A DNA stretch of 64,000 bases from Trinickia terrae (GCF_005144415.1 NZ_SWJE01000009.1:186001-250000), one strand, 5' to 3'. Numbered from the stretch's first letter, positions 37,891-47,179 are shown. The notes: generated from the letters alone by a model not told the origin. Numbers and translations: made by a program.

Positions 37891-40203
37891 TCAACGCCAC
37901 GCATACCGCATCCCCACCCACACGCCCCTCGGCGCGCCCGGCCCGACGAACTGCTCGGCGACGGGCGCCGCCCCGTCGAACGTGTGGTTCGGTCCGTTGA
38001 AGAAGTTCTGCCCCAGCGCGCCGAAGCTCGCATAGCGCTTGTCCAGCAGATTCGACACCGTCGCGAACACTTGCAGCTGCTTGGTGATCTGATACGTCGT
38101 GTCCAGATCGATCAGGAAGTAGCCGGCGATCTTGCCGTTCACGTCTTCATTGTCTTCGTCGCCGCGCGCGTAGATGCTGCCGCGATACGTCAGGTTCGTG
38201 CCGATGTTCCACTTCGCGGTGGCCGCGTAATCGAGCCTTAGCTTGACGGTGTTGGCCGGAATGCCCGGAATGTGGTCGCCGGGCTTCACGGTGATGTTGC
38301 CGTTCGCATCCGCGCTCGAATTGCTCGAGCTGCTCTCGACCCAGCTCGAGCGATACGTCGCGTCCACGTAGCTGTAGTTCGCAGTGACGCCGAGCGGGCC
38401 GAACTGCGTATGGCCCGAGAGCTCGATCCCTTGACGGCGCGTATTGCCGACGTTCTGGAAGAAGCCCCGCGTCGTCGCCGCGCTGCTGATGAACTCGATG
38501 TCGTCGTGCAGCGTCGTGCTGTAGAGCGCCGCGCTCCAGGTCGTCGCCGTGCCGAGCTTGCCGCGCGCGCCGATCTCCACGGTCTTCGAGATCACCGGCT
38601 TGAGCGCCGGGTCCGCGAGGAAGTTGTTCGGCAGCGAGCACGGCGCCAAGGGGTCCGCGCAGGTCAGCTCGATCGCCGTCGGCGAGCGCATGCCTTCGTT
38701 GTAGGTCGCGTAGGCCGTGAAGCCCGGCGCCGGATTCCAGTTCAAGCCGATCGCCGGATTGAAGCGCGAGAACACGTGGCTGCCGTCGAGCGCCGGATCG
38801 TTGCCGCTCTCGTCGCCGATGTCGGCTTTGGCCCAGTCGTAGCGACCGGCGAGCGTCAGCGACCAGTGCTTCGTCAGCGACAGCGTGTCTTGCAGATAGA
38901 GTCCCAGGTTGGCATCGCGGGTTCTCGCGGCGACCTGCTGCGCGAAATCGCCGACGCCGATCGTCGCGCGCGATGCGGTGAAGACGGCGTCCTGCGTCGA
39001 CTGCGTGTAGTGCGAGTTCGCGAAGTCCGCGGCAAGGCCCGCGACGAGCTGGTTCTCCATGCCGCCGAGCTTGCCGAGCAGCGTCAATTGCAGGCTCGCG
39101 CCGTAGCTGTCGGTGCCGATCGTCGATTTGACGTTGGCGCCTTCGAGCGTGTCGATCGAGCCGTCGGGCAGGACTTGGCCAAAGTCGGGGTTGGTGTTGC
39201 TGCTGGTGTTCGTGTTGACGAAGCGGCGGAAGTAGACGTTGCCGCTCAATTCGACGTGGTCGTTGAAGAAGTGATCTGCGGACAGCGTCGCGTAGCCTGC
39301 GCTGTTCTCGTTCCGGTCGGGGAACGTGTAGGCCTGGCGGAAATTGTCGAGGAACGAGCGCGGGATCGTCTGCGAGCCTTGCAGGTCGTTAACGGCACCG
39401 CCTGCGGACAACGCGATCGTGGTGTCGGCATCGGTGTAGCGCAGCTTGCCGAAGCCCTGGCGCACGCGGCTCGAATTGTGATCGGCCCAGCCGTCGTCGT
39501 TGGCGGCGTCGCCGGTCACGTAGTAGTCGAGGTGGTCTCCGAGCGTGCCGCCCTGCTCGATCTGGGCGGTCTTGCGGCCCCACGAGCCGCCCGAGATTTC
39601 CGCCTCGCCGCCGGGGGCTTTCTTGCCGTCCTTGGTCGAGATCGCGATGGCGCCGCCCAGCGTGTTCAGGCCGAAGGCCGGGTTCGAGCCGGGGATCAGC
39701 TGGATCGTGTCGATGGCTTGCTGCGGGATGAGGTCCCAGTTCACGGCGTCGCCGAACGGCTCGTTGATGCGCACGCCGTCCATGAAGACGGAGAGCCCCT
39801 GCGGCGTGCCCACGAGCGGCGAGGCGGTGAAGCCGCGGTAGTTGATGTCGACTTGATAGGGGTTGCCCTGCGCTTCGTTGATGTCGACGCTCGGGAGGTT
39901 TTTCTCGAAGAAGCCGGTGAGCGCGCCGCGGTGCTGCTGTTGCAGGTCTTGCGCGCGCACGGTCTGCACGTTCGCGGGCACGAGCGAGAGCGGCGTGCCG
40001 ATGCCGAGGAGCGGGGTCGTGCCGATGACGACGATGGGGGCGAGGGTGGTCGGTGCATTCTCGGAAGCAACCATATCGGCCTGCGCTCGAGCCGTCGCGC
40101 AGACGCTCGCAAGCACCCAGAAGAAACACCAGGTGATGCCCACGCCGACTTTATTGACGCACCGGAGATGCAGTCCAGGTGCCGCCATCTTTAGTTGCCT
40201 CAT
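37891..40203 (-). CDS. TonB-dependent outer-membrane receptor
   Basis: The protein has 770 residues. After a signal peptide (hydrophobic run ending Ala-Thr-Ala-Arg-Ala-Gln-Ala) and an Ala-Pro-Ile-Val-Val-Ile-Gly TonB-box-like segment, there is a plug domain (Pro-Ser-Val-Asp-Ile-Asn, Tyr-Arg-Gly-Phe, Val-Phe-Met-Asp-Gly-Val-Arg-Ile-Asn, Leu-Gly-Gly-Ala-Ile) and a 22-strand barrel ending in Arg-Tyr-Ala-Trp-Arg. I chose ATG 40203, with GAAGGGGCG before it. It has a sigma-54 promoter at 40243-40256 and shares a control region with pqqA. The cargo may be lanthanide chelate (LutH-like) or PQQ (PqqU-like); neither is shown. Confidence 0.9.
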   Translation of the reverse strand: MRQLKMAAPGLHLRCVNKVGVGITWCFFWVLASVCATARAQADMVASENAPTTLAPIVVIGTTPLLGIGTPLSLVPANVQTVRAQDLQQQHRGALTGFFEKNLPSVDINEAQGNPYQVDINYRGFTASPLVGTPQGLSVFMDGVRINEPFGDAVNWDLIPQQAIDTIQLIPGSNPAFGLNTLGGAIAISTKDGKKAPGGEAEISGGSWGRKTAQIEQGGTLGDHLDYYVTGDAANDDGWADHNSSRVRQGFGKLRYTDADTTIALSAGGAVNDLQGSQTIPRSFLDNFRQAYTFPDRNENSAGYATLSADHFFNDHVELSGNVYFRRFVNTNTSSNTNPDFGQVLPDGSIDTLEGANVKSTIGTDSYGASLQLTLLGKLGGMENQLVAGLAADFANSHYTQSTQDAVFTASRATIGVGDFAQQVAARTRDANLGLYLQDTLSLTKHWSLTLAGRYDWAKADIGDESGNDPALDGSHVFSRFNPAIGLNWNPAPGFTAYATYNEGMRSPTAIELTCADPLAPCSLPNNFLADPALKPVISKTVEIGARGKLGTATTWSAALYSTTLHDDIEFISSAATTRGFFQNVGNTRRQGIELSGHTQFGPLGVTANYSYVDATYRSSWVESSSSNSSADANGNITVKPGDHIPGIPANTVKLRLDYAATAKWNIGTNLTYRGSIYARGDEDNEDVNGKIAGYFLIDLDTTYQITKQLQVFATVSNLLDKRYASFGALGQNFFNGPNHTFDGAAPVAEQFVGPGAPRGVWVGMRYAWR

Positions 40204-40242
40204 CGCCCCTTCCATATGGATTTGATAGCGGGCTGAGAAATT

Positions 40243-40256
40243 GCGAGAACCATGCC
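40243..40256 (-). promoter_or_regulatory. Sigma-54 promoter of the TonB-dependent receptor
   Basis: Read on the minus strand, TGGCATGGTTCTCGCAA has GG and GC ten bases apart. It is identical over 15 bases (TGGCATGGTTCTCGC) to the tonB promoter at 47166. Confidence 0.7.
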
Positions 40257-40317
40257 ATGACAGGGCACGCACGCCCTCGTGTTCTCCATTCGGGGTTGTC
40301 ACGCGGCGATTACGAAC

Positions 40318-40358
40318 GTGTCCTCTTTTGCAACACCCGGTGCTCCGGCATGCAACAG
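40318..40358. promoter_or_regulatory. Tandem upstream activating sites shared by receptor and pqqA
   Basis: GTGTCCTCTTTTGCAACAC (40318-40336) and GTGCTCCGGCATGCAACAG (40340-40358) are two 19-bp elements 22 bases apart. They lie between the divergent sigma-54 promoters, 62 and 52 bases from the respective -24 elements. Their right half GCAACA is the conserved part. Confidence 0.55.
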
Positions 40359-40409
40359 TCTGTGCGGCGGCAACGGGGCGCCTCATCAATAGCCATGCGT
40401 TCAACGCTC

Positions 40410-40423
40410 GGCATGGAGCTTGC
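40410..40423 (+). promoter_or_regulatory. Sigma-54 promoter of the pqq operon
   Basis: CGGCATGGAGCTTGCGT has GG (40410-40411) and GC (40422-40423) separated by ten bases, with the canonical TTGC. It lies 67 bases before the pqqA start. Confidence 0.7.
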
Positions 40424-40489
40424 GTGATCGGCGCCGACCGCTTCTCGAACGCGGTTTCTCACCTAGACGTTTCATTCAAGGAGACAACC

Positions 40490-40564
40490 ATGCAGTGGAC
40501 CACCCCCGGCTATACCGATCTTCGCTTCGGCTTCGAAATCACGATGTATATCGCCAACCGTTGA
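40490..40564 (+). CDS. pqqA: PqqA, precursor peptide of pyrroloquinoline quinone
   Basis: The peptide has 24 residues. It carries the conserved Glu16 and Tyr20 in [11 protein letters not shown]; these two side chains are crosslinked by PqqE and become PQQ. The start ATG has AAGGAGA upstream. The gene is too short for usual gene finding but is unmistakable from its C-terminal motif and position before pqqB. It is transcribed from the sigma-54 promoter at 40410. Confidence 0.95.
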   Translation: MQWTTPGYTDLRFGFEITMYIANR

Positions 40565-40632
40565 CGCCACGCTGAGCCGCCGCCCGCGCGCCCTGGCGAT
40601 ACCGGTGCGCGGCGGCATCAGGATCACCGCTC

Positions 40633-41556
40633 ATGAAGATCAAGATTCTCGGCTCGGGAGCCGGCGGCGGACTTCCGCAATGGAACTGCAACTGCGCGAA
40701 CTGCACCAGCGCACGCAATTGGGCTGGCGACGTCACGCCGCGCACGCAATCGTCGCTAGCGATCAGCGCCAACGGCGTCGACTGGATTCTGATCAACGCC
40801 TCCCCCGATTTGCTGACGCAGCTTCGCGCACACCCCGAACTGCAGCCTGCCCGTTCGATACGCGACAGCGGCATCGCAGCCGTGGTGTTGATCGATGCGC
40901 AAATCGATCACGTCACCGGGCTTTTGATGTTGCGCGAGCGCTCGACACCCTTGCCGCTCTATGCGAGCGGCCCCGTATTCGACGATTTGTCGAGCGGCTT
41001 TCCGATCGTGCCGCTGCTCTCCCACTACTGCGGCGTGGAGCGGCACGAGATCACGCTCGACGCGCCTTTTTCGATCCCGGCGGCAAGCGGCATCCGCTTT
41101 ACCGCGATTCCGATCGACAGCAAGGCGCCGCCCTATTCGCCGCGCCGCACCGCGTCGGCGCCGGGCGACAACATCGCCTTGCTGATCGAGAACGCCGCGA
41201 GCGGCGCGCGCGCGTTCTACGCGCCCGGGCTCGCCTCGGCTTCGGCGGCCGTGCGCCATGCGATGGAGTCGTCGCAACTGGTCCTGGTCGACGGCACGTT
41301 CTGGAGCGCGACCGAGATGATCGACCTCGGCCTGTCCGACAAACAAGCCGGCGATATGGGCCATCTCGCGCAATGCGGGCAACCCGGCGCACCGGGCATG
41401 GTCCAGTTGCTGGACGCGCTGCCTCGCGCAACCCGCAAGGTGCTGATTCACATCAACAACACGAATCCGATCCTCAACCCGCATTCCGCCGAGTACGCCG
41501 TCGTCCGTGCACGCGGCATCGAAGTCGCGCACGACGGGATGCATTTTCAGGTCTAG
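40633..41556 (+). CDS. pqqB: PqqB, PQQ biosynthesis protein
   Basis: The protein has 307 residues and a metallo-beta-lactamase fold. The N-terminus [13 protein letters not shown]19-Asn-Cys21-Ala-Asn-Cys24 carries the structural zinc cysteines, and [10 protein letters not shown] is the altered metal-site motif of this family. PqqB hydroxylates the crosslinked Glu-Tyr intermediate. The gene follows pqqA after 68 bases and ends two bases before pqqC. Confidence 0.95.
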   Translation: MKIKILGSGAGGGLPQWNCNCANCTSARNWAGDVTPRTQSSLAISANGVDWILINASPDLLTQLRAHPELQPARSIRDSGIAAVVLIDAQIDHVTGLLMLRERSTPLPLYASGPVFDDLSSGFPIVPLLSHYCGVERHEITLDAPFSIPAASGIRFTAIPIDSKAPPYSPRRTASAPGDNIALLIENAASGARAFYAPGLASASAAVRHAMESSQLVLVDGTFWSATEMIDLGLSDKQAGDMGHLAQCGQPGAPGMVQLLDALPRATRKVLIHINNTNPILNPHSAEYAVVRARGIEVAHDGMHFQV

Positions 41557-41558
41557 CC

Positions 41559-42278
41559 ATGAACGCACCGCTGCCATCCGCGATTCCCGACTCGACGCCC
41601 TGGACAGCGGACGAGTTCGAAACGCGCCTTCGCGCGCTCGGCTCGCGCTACCACATTCATCATCCGTTCAATCTGCGCATGAGCTCGGGGCAATGCTCGC
41701 CCGAACAGATTCGCGGCTGGGTGGCCAACCGCTTCTACTACCAGATCAACATTCCGCTCAAGGACGCGGCGATTCTCTCGAACTGCCCGGATCGCGAAAC
41801 GCGGCGTATCTGGATCGAGCGCCTTCGTGACCATGACGGTCACGGCGCCGACGCCGGCGGCATCGAAGCCTGGGCGCGTCTCGCGGATGCGGCCGGGATC
41901 GATCGCGAAGCGCTCTGGTCGCTCGAGCATGTCCTGCCGGGCGTGCGCTTCGCCGTCGACGCCTACGTCAATTTCGCGCGGCGCGCGCCGTGGCAGGAAG
42001 CCGTGTGCTCCTCGCTCACGGAGATGTTCGCGCCGCAGATCCATCGCGAGCGCCTGGCCGGCTGGCCCGAGCGCTATCCGTGGATCGAGCCGCAAGGGTT
42101 GCAGTACTTTCGCAGCCGCATCCCGCTTGCGCAGCGCGACGTCGAACATGGGCTCGCGGTGACCCTTGCCTACTTCACGACCCGGGAAGCACAACAGCGC
42201 GCGCTGGCGATCCTGGGATTCAAGCTCGACATCTTGTGGTCGATGCTCGATGCCATCGAAAAGGCGTATCCGATATGA
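41559..42278 (+). CDS. pqqC: PqqC, pyrroloquinoline-quinone synthase
   Basis: The protein has 239 residues. It is a heme-oxygenase-like all-helical, cofactor-free oxidase that performs the final ring closure and eight-electron oxidation of AHQQ to PQQ. The family text Tyr-His-Ile-His-His-Pro-Phe-Asn, Asn-Arg-Phe-Tyr-Tyr-Gln and Arg-Asp-His-Asp-Gly is visible near the N-terminal half. It starts two bases after pqqB and overlaps pqqD by ATGA. Length is normal. Confidence 0.95.
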   Translation: MNAPLPSAIPDSTPWTADEFETRLRALGSRYHIHHPFNLRMSSGQCSPEQIRGWVANRFYYQINIPLKDAAILSNCPDRETRRIWIERLRDHDGHGADAGGIEAWARLADAAGIDREALWSLEHVLPGVRFAVDAYVNFARRAPWQEAVCSSLTEMFAPQIHRERLAGWPERYPWIEPQGLQYFRSRIPLAQRDVEHGLAVTLAYFTTREAQQRALAILGFKLDILWSMLDAIEKAYPI

Positions 42279-42559
42279 ACTCCATCGTCGATGCCGCAAA
42301 CCGGGCTTGCCCCCGCCCTCGCCTGAAGAAAATGTTCAGGCTGCAGTGGGAAGACGCGCAGAGCGCCTACGTGCTGCTGTATCCCGAAGGCATGGTCAAG
42401 CTCAATCCCAGCGCGGGCGAGATACTCGTGCGATGCGACGGCACGCGCGAGCTCGACGAGATCATCGGCGAGCTGGAGGCGCTGTTCAACGCCTCCGATC
42501 TTGCCGTCGACGTCTATCGCTTCATCGATCACGCACGGCAGCGCGGCTGGCTGGATTGA
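42275..42559 (+). CDS. pqqD: PqqD, PqqA-binding chaperone
   Basis: The protein has 94 residues. It is a small winged-HTH-like RRE domain that presents PqqA to PqqE. Recognised by the Pro-Arg-Leu-Lys ... Arg-Leu-Gln-Trp-Glu, Tyr-Pro-Glu-Gly-Met-Val-Lys-Leu-Asn and Glu-Ile-Leu segments. ATG 42275 overlaps the pqqC stop, and the pqqE start follows after one base. It is a separate gene here, not fused to pqqC. Confidence 0.95.
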   Translation: MNSIVDAANRACPRPRLKKMFRLQWEDAQSAYVLLYPEGMVKLNPSAGEILVRCDGTRELDEIIGELEALFNASDLAVDVYRFIDHARQRGWLD

Positions 42560-42560
42560 G

Positions 42561-43691
42561 ATGGACAGCCCCCGCTCCACGCCTACGTCCCCGCCCCTGT
42601 GGCTGCTCGCCGAGCTGACCTATCGGTGTCCGCTGCATTGCGCGTTCTGCTACAACCCCGTCGACTTCGCGCGGCACGGCGCGGAGCTCGACACCGGCGC
42701 CTGGCGCCGCGTGATCGGCGAGGCGCGCCAGATGGGCGCCGCGCAGATCGGCTTTTCCGGCGGCGAGCCGCTGCTGCGCGACGACCTGGAGACGCTGGTG
42801 GCCCATGCCCGCGGGCTTGGCTTCTATACGAACCTCATCACGTCCGGGATCGGCCTGACCGAAACGCGCATCGGCGACCTGAAGCGCGCCGGGCTCGATC
42901 ACATCCAGCTGTCGTTCCAGGATTCGACCCGCGAGCTCAACGATTTCCTGACGAGCACCCGGACCTTCGAGCGCAAGCAGCGCGTCGCGAGCCTGATCAA
43001 GGCGCACGACTACCCGATGGTGCTCAACTGCGTCCTGCATCGCTACAACCTGCCGCACGTCGCGCAGATCATCGAGATGGCGCTCGAGATGGGCGCCGAA
43101 TATCTCGAGCTTGCCAACACCCAATACTACGGCTGGGCGATGTTGAATCGCGCCCAGCTGATGCCGACGGCCGAACAGCTTCGCGAGGCCGAGGACGTCG
43201 TCAATCGCTATCGCGAACGCATCGGCGCGCGCTGCCGGATTCTGTTCGTGGTCCCCGACTACTTCGAGACGCGCCCGAAAGCGTGCATGAACGGCTGGGG
43301 CTCGGTGTTCCTCGGGGTCGCGCCGGATGGAACCGCGCTGCCGTGTCACGCTGCCCGCTCCCTGCCCGGTCTCGAGCTTCCCAATGTGCGCGACACGTCC
43401 CTGGCGGACATCTGGTATCGCAGCTCCGGCTTCGACGCCTATCGAGGCGACGCATGGATGCGCGAGCCGTGCCGTACCTGCGGCGAGCGCGAGTCCGACC
43501 ACGGCGGCTGCCGATGCCAGGCCTACCTGCTGACCGGCGACGCGGCGGCGGCCGATCCCGTCTGCTCGAAGTCCGATCATCACGGGAAGATCGAGCAGGC
43601 GGTCCAGTTTGCGCGGATGCCCTCACGCGAGGTCAGCGCGCAGCCGCTGATCTTCCGCAGCCGCGAAAACTCGTTGCGCTTTGATGATTAG
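42561..43691 (+). CDS. pqqE: PqqE, radical SAM PqqA crosslinking enzyme
   Basis: The protein has 376 residues. The radical-SAM cluster ligands are Cys23, Cys27 and Cys30 (Cys-Pro-Leu-His-Cys-Ala-Phe-Cys), followed by Gly-Phe-Ser-Gly-Gly-Glu-Pro. The C-terminal SPASM domain carries Cys-Met-Asn-Gly-Trp-Gly, Pro-Cys-His, and Cys-Arg-Thr-Cys-Gly ... Gly-Gly-Cys-Arg-Cys. It forms the carbon-carbon bond between Glu16 and Tyr20 of PqqA. It is the last gene of the pqq operon. No pqqF protease is adjacent, as in many genomes where it is elsewhere. Confidence 0.95.
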   Translation: MDSPRSTPTSPPLWLLAELTYRCPLHCAFCYNPVDFARHGAELDTGAWRRVIGEARQMGAAQIGFSGGEPLLRDDLETLVAHARGLGFYTNLITSGIGLTETRIGDLKRAGLDHIQLSFQDSTRELNDFLTSTRTFERKQRVASLIKAHDYPMVLNCVLHRYNLPHVAQIIEMALEMGAEYLELANTQYYGWAMLNRAQLMPTAEQLREAEDVVNRYRERIGARCRILFVVPDYFETRPKACMNGWGSVFLGVAPDGTALPCHAARSLPGLELPNVRDTSLADIWYRSSGFDAYRGDAWMREPCRTCGERESDHGGCRCQAYLLTGDAAAADPVCSKSDHHGKIEQAVQFARMPSREVSAQPLIFRSRENSLRFDD

Positions 43692-43757
43692 CGTTCACGG
43701 GAACAAGTGTGCACGTGTGTGTCGCGCGTCGCCGATCGAGCGGCGCGCGACATGCTG

Positions 43758-44993
43758 TTACTGCTGCGTCTTGCCGTTGAGCGGCGTCCTGGACGTCTTG
43801 GCGCCATCGGCCGTCAGCTTGACCGAACCGGCGGTGTAGCCGTTCGAGTACAACAGGAACGCCATGATGTCGGCGTAGTCCTGGTCCTTCAGCTTTCCGG
43901 GGCGGTCCGCCGGCATGTTGGTCGCCATGTAGCCGAACACGCCGCCGATGGTCAGGTGTGAATTCGCCGTGGGGGCGAATGCGGGTCCGCTCAGCGCCGG
44001 CGCGTTGAGGCCCTTCAGATCCGCGCCGTGGCACTTCGCGCATGAGCTCGAATAGAGGCTCTTGCCGTGCTTGACCTGGGCGCGGTCGAACGACGGCGCA
44101 TCGGCATCGACGCTCGCGTCCACCTTGATGAAGCCGCCACGCGCCGGCGCGCCCGCCAGCTCGCTCGAGGAAACGGCCGCGAGGCGCACCGGACCATCGC
44201 GGTAAGCGAACCTCGCCGTTGCGGGAAGCGCAGCCTGGGCAGTCGCGGGCATGGCCCATTGGCGAGTCAACGCGGCAAGCCTGCCGTCGCGCTTCATCTT
44301 CGCCAGCGCCGTATCGATCCGCCCCTGCAACGCGGCTTCTTTTTGCCCGAATGCAAAGACCAGATGCCACTCGGCGTAGGGCGACGTCGTGCCCGAAACC
44401 GCGAAGCGCTGCTGCGGATGGGCCATCGTGTAGGCGACGACAGCCGGATACCAGACGATCGCGCGCTCTGCGTGGCCCGCTGCGAGCGCGGCGATGGTCT
44501 GCTCCGGCGTGTTTTCGAGGTCCAGCTTGACGTCCTGCTGCTGGACCGCGATCAACTGTGCGGGCGTCGCATAGGTTGCGGCGACGATGCCTTGCGCCGC
44601 GCGCGTCGCGTCCGGGGCGCCCTCGCCGCTCGCTGCGATGCTGACATAGCCCGAACGCAGATAGCCGCGGGAGAAACGCAGCTTGCTGTCGGACGCATCG
44701 GCCACCGGCGAGCGCGGGAACCCCGCGATCACATCGCAGCGCTTGGCGAGCGCGCGGTGGAGCTCCTTCACCGAGACGCCGTCGTCGTCGCTGCCGTCGA
44801 ACGCGCCGACCGTCACCGTCGCCGGAATCCCGGCCGTGCGGAACGCTTCTGAAGCGACCGCCCGATCGAGCGTAACGGAAGGACTGCCCGGAAAGGTGCA
44901 CACGCGCACGTCCGCGCTGGCGAGGCCGGGCGAAAGCGCCGCGCCGGTCAGGATCGAACTGGCGAGCGCAAACGAATTGAATCGAGTCTTCAT
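43758..44993 (-). CDS. Periplasmic substrate-binding-like protein fused to cytochrome c
   Basis: The protein has 411 residues. After a signal peptide ending Gly-Leu-Ala-Ser-Ala, residues about 30-260 form a family-3-like periplasmic-binding fold of the type found next to quinoprotein dehydrogenases (XoxJ/TIGR03871-like). The C-terminal 110 residues are a monohaem cytochrome c with Cys318-Ala-Lys-Cys321-His322 and a later Met-Pro-Ala-Asp ligand region. In methanol-oxidising bacteria XoxJ and XoxG are separate genes; here the two functions are joined. ATG 44993 has GGAAG seven bases upstream. It follows the dehydrogenase by 101 bases and is probably co-transcribed. It would accept electrons from PQQ. 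Confidence 0.85.
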   Translation of the reverse strand: MKTRFNSFALASSILTGAALSPGLASADVRVCTFPGSPSVTLDRAVASEAFRTAGIPATVTVGAFDGSDDDGVSVKELHRALAKRCDVIAGFPRSPVADASDSKLRFSRGYLRSGYVSIAASGEGAPDATRAAQGIVAATYATPAQLIAVQQQDVKLDLENTPEQTIAALAAGHAERAIVWYPAVVAYTMAHPQQRFAVSGTTSPYAEWHLVFAFGQKEAALQGRIDTALAKMKRDGRLAALTRQWAMPATAQAALPATARFAYRDGPVRLAAVSSSELAGAPARGGFIKVDASVDADAPSFDRAQVKHGKSLYSSSCAKCHGADLKGLNAPALSGPAFAPTANSHLTIGGVFGYMATNMPADRPGKLKDQDYADIMAFLLYSNGYTAGSVKLTADGAKTSRTPLNGKTQQ

Positions 44994-45094
44994 GATCATG
45001 CTTCCGATAAATGCCGTTGAGTCACGGCTGCGCGCCTGCGACGCGCGCATGGCCGTGCCCGTATCGTGAGAATCAGGTGAGGATCTGGAGAGAA

Positions 45095-46822
45095 TCAGCC
45101 GTGGCTGAGCGCGAACACGTAGAGCGTCCCCCCGAGCGGCACCTTCTCGGCCGCCTTCGCCATCGGGCCGCCCCAGATCGGGTTGGCGCCGCCGTAGCCC
45201 GTCAGGATCGCGACGTACTCCTTGCCGTCGACCTCGAACACCGAAGGCTGCGCGACGATGCCGCTGGCGAGCTTGGGGCTCTGCCAGACGATCTTGCCCG
45301 TCGCTTCGTCGAACGCGTACAGGTGTCCGTCGAGCGAGCCGCTGAACGCAAGGCCGCCCGCCGTCGTCGCGACGCCGCCGTTCCAGGGCAGCTTGCTCCA
45401 ATGGCTCCAGACCTTCTTGCCGGTGTCGACGTCGATCGCCTGCAACTCGCCGTAGCCCTTGCTGCCCGGCTCCGGCTTGATCTCGAAGCCTTCGCCGAGA
45501 TACGGCAGACCCTCCATGAAGTTGACCGACTTGCCGGTCAGCGACATGCACGCGTGCAGCGAGGGGACGATCGCCAGATGCTTCTCCGGGTCGTACGAGA
45601 GAGACCACCAGTTCTTGCCGCCGAGGAAGCTCGGGCAGGTCTCGATCGTCGTGCCGGCTTTCGGGTATTTCGCGGCGTCCTGGATCGGCGAGCCGTCGGC
45701 GCCGTAGCCGGTCACGGACTTCGCCGCCACGAACGGCTTCGCGTAGATCAGCTTGCCGGTGCTGCGATCGATCGCATGGAAGAAGCCGTTGCGGTCCGCG
45801 TGGATGATGGCGTCGTAGTCCTTGCCTTCATACGTGATCTTCGCGAGCACGGCGGCATTCACGCCGTCGTAGTCCCAGGTGTCGTGCTTCGTGTACTGGT
45901 AGTGCCACTTGAGATCGCCGTTCTTCGGGTCGAGCGCGAGCAGGGAATCGGAGTAGAGGTTGTCGCCGGGGCGCAGGTCAGCGAGCCACGGTCCAGGGTT
46001 GCCGGCGCCCCAGTAGAGGGTCTTCGTCGCCGCGTCGTAGGTGCCGGTCATCCACGCCGGAGCGCCGCCGTGCTCCTGCATGCCGTCGGGCCAGGTCTTG
46101 CCGTCCTTGTCCGAGGCGTTCGGAATCGTGAAGCGCTTCCAGAGCAGCGAGCCGTCGTCCGCATTCAAGGCGGCGATGAATCCGCGCGCGCCGTATTCGC
46201 CGCCGGAGTTGCCGACGACGATCGCCCCATCGAGCGCGAGCGGCGCGAGCGAGAACGCGTAGCCGATGCCGGGATCGAACATCTGCTTCTTCCAGACCAG
46301 CGCGCCCGTCTGCGCATCGAGCGCGGCAACCTCGCCGCTCAGCATCGCGATGTAGACGTTCTTGCCGTAGAGCGCCACGCCGCGGTTGACCACATCGCAG
46401 CACGCGGTCTTGAACGATTCCGGGCCCAGCTTGGGCTCGTATTTCCAGAGCGGCTTGCCCGTCACCGCATCGAAGGCGTAGACGTTGTCCTTGGGCGTGC
46501 TCACGAAGAGATAGCGGCCATTGACGATCGGCGTCGCCTCGAAGCCCTGCTTGAGGTCGGCGGGGAACTTGTAGCTCCACACCTGCTTGAGGCTCTTGAC
46601 GTTCGAGACGTCGATCTGCTTGAGCGGTGAATGGGCCTGGCCGTTGTAGGTGCGGTAGTAGGTCAGCCAGCCTGGGTCGTCCTGTGCCGAGGTCAAGCGC
46701 TCGAATGTCACCGGCGGGTATTCGTCGGCCGTGGCCGCCGATCCGGTGCCCATGGCGGCGACTGTCGCGACCGCCATCGCGAGCAGTGCGGGCCGCGCGT
46801 GCGAAGCGAAGCGTGGTGTCAT
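45095..46822 (-). CDS. PQQ-dependent alcohol dehydrogenase, lanthanide-type signature
   Basis: The protein has 575 residues. It has a signal peptide (ends Gly-Ser-Ala-Ala-Thr-Ala), then an eight-bladed propeller with repeated Ala-x-Asp-x-x-Thr-Gly motifs. The adjacent-cysteine disulfide is Cys141-Cys142. The catalytic Asp lies in Trp316-Asp317-Tyr318-Asp319; calcium enzymes have a small residue at the last position, whereas lanthanide-dependent XoxF/PedH-type enzymes have Asp. It oxidises a primary alcohol in the periplasm and passes electrons to cytochrome c. A sigma-54 promoter lies at 46974-46987. The alcohol cannot be read from sequence. Confidence 0.9.
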   Translation of the reverse strand: MTPRFASHARPALLAMAVATVAAMGTGSAATADEYPPVTFERLTSAQDDPGWLTYYRTYNGQAHSPLKQIDVSNVKSLKQVWSYKFPADLKQGFEATPIVNGRYLFVSTPKDNVYAFDAVTGKPLWKYEPKLGPESFKTACCDVVNRGVALYGKNVYIAMLSGEVAALDAQTGALVWKKQMFDPGIGYAFSLAPLALDGAIVVGNSGGEYGARGFIAALNADDGSLLWKRFTIPNASDKDGKTWPDGMQEHGGAPAWMTGTYDAATKTLYWGAGNPGPWLADLRPGDNLYSDSLLALDPKNGDLKWHYQYTKHDTWDYDGVNAAVLAKITYEGKDYDAIIHADRNGFFHAIDRSTGKLIYAKPFVAAKSVTGYGADGSPIQDAAKYPKAGTTIETCPSFLGGKNWWSLSYDPEKHLAIVPSLHACMSLTGKSVNFMEGLPYLGEGFEIKPEPGSKGYGELQAIDVDTGKKVWSHWSKLPWNGGVATTAGGLAFSGSLDGHLYAFDEATGKIVWQSPKLASGIVAQPSVFEVDGKEYVAILTGYGGANPIWGGPMAKAAEKVPLGGTLYVFALSHG

Positions 46823-46973
46823 CCTTGTCTCCTGTCTGTCGATCAGATGTCGACCGAACTTGGCGCTTTAGCGCGTAGTTCGGTCCCATGCAAAGCTGTT
46901 GTCGAATATCGACGCCATGCCATGCGGCCCGCGCCGTCATCGGCTGATGCAGTCTGGCTGCGCGGCGTTTAAC

Positions 46974-46987
46974 GCAAGTCGTATGCC
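46974..46987 (-). promoter_or_regulatory. Sigma-54 promoter of the PQQ alcohol dehydrogenase
   Basis: On the minus strand TGGCATACGACTTGCGT matches the sigma-54 consensus with GG and GC ten bases apart and a perfect TTGC. It is about 150 bases upstream of the start. Confidence 0.7.
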
Positions 46988-47074
46988 ATTCGCGGCGTCA
47001 TCGGCGATGGAGCGCGGCCTATGCGCGAAACGCGCGGCGGCACTACGCAGCGCTTCGCTACGAGCGATGAGTTG

Positions 47075-47124
47075 CTGTTGCAGCGTGGGACAGCTCGCAC
47101 ACGATGTGTTGCTAAACGAAACAC
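47075..47124. promoter_or_regulatory. Paired upstream activating sites for dehydrogenase and tonB
   Basis: GTGTTGCTAAACGAAACAC (47106-47124) differs from the 37778 site in only two positions. A weaker relative, CTGTTGCAGCGTGGGACAG, lies at 47075-47093, 31 bases away. Both stand between the two sigma-54 promoters. Confidence 0.55.
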
Positions 47125-47165
47125 CTCGACGCGCACGTACGCCTCTCCCCTCTTCGCGCGCCAAT

Positions 47166-47179
47166 GGCATGGTTCTCGC
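47166..47179 (+). promoter_or_regulatory. Sigma-54 promoter of tonB-exbB-exbD
   Basis: TGGCATGGTTCTCGCTG has GG and GC ten bases apart and is the same 15-base word as the receptor promoter at 40243-40256. It is 57 bases upstream of the tonB start. Confidence 0.65.
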
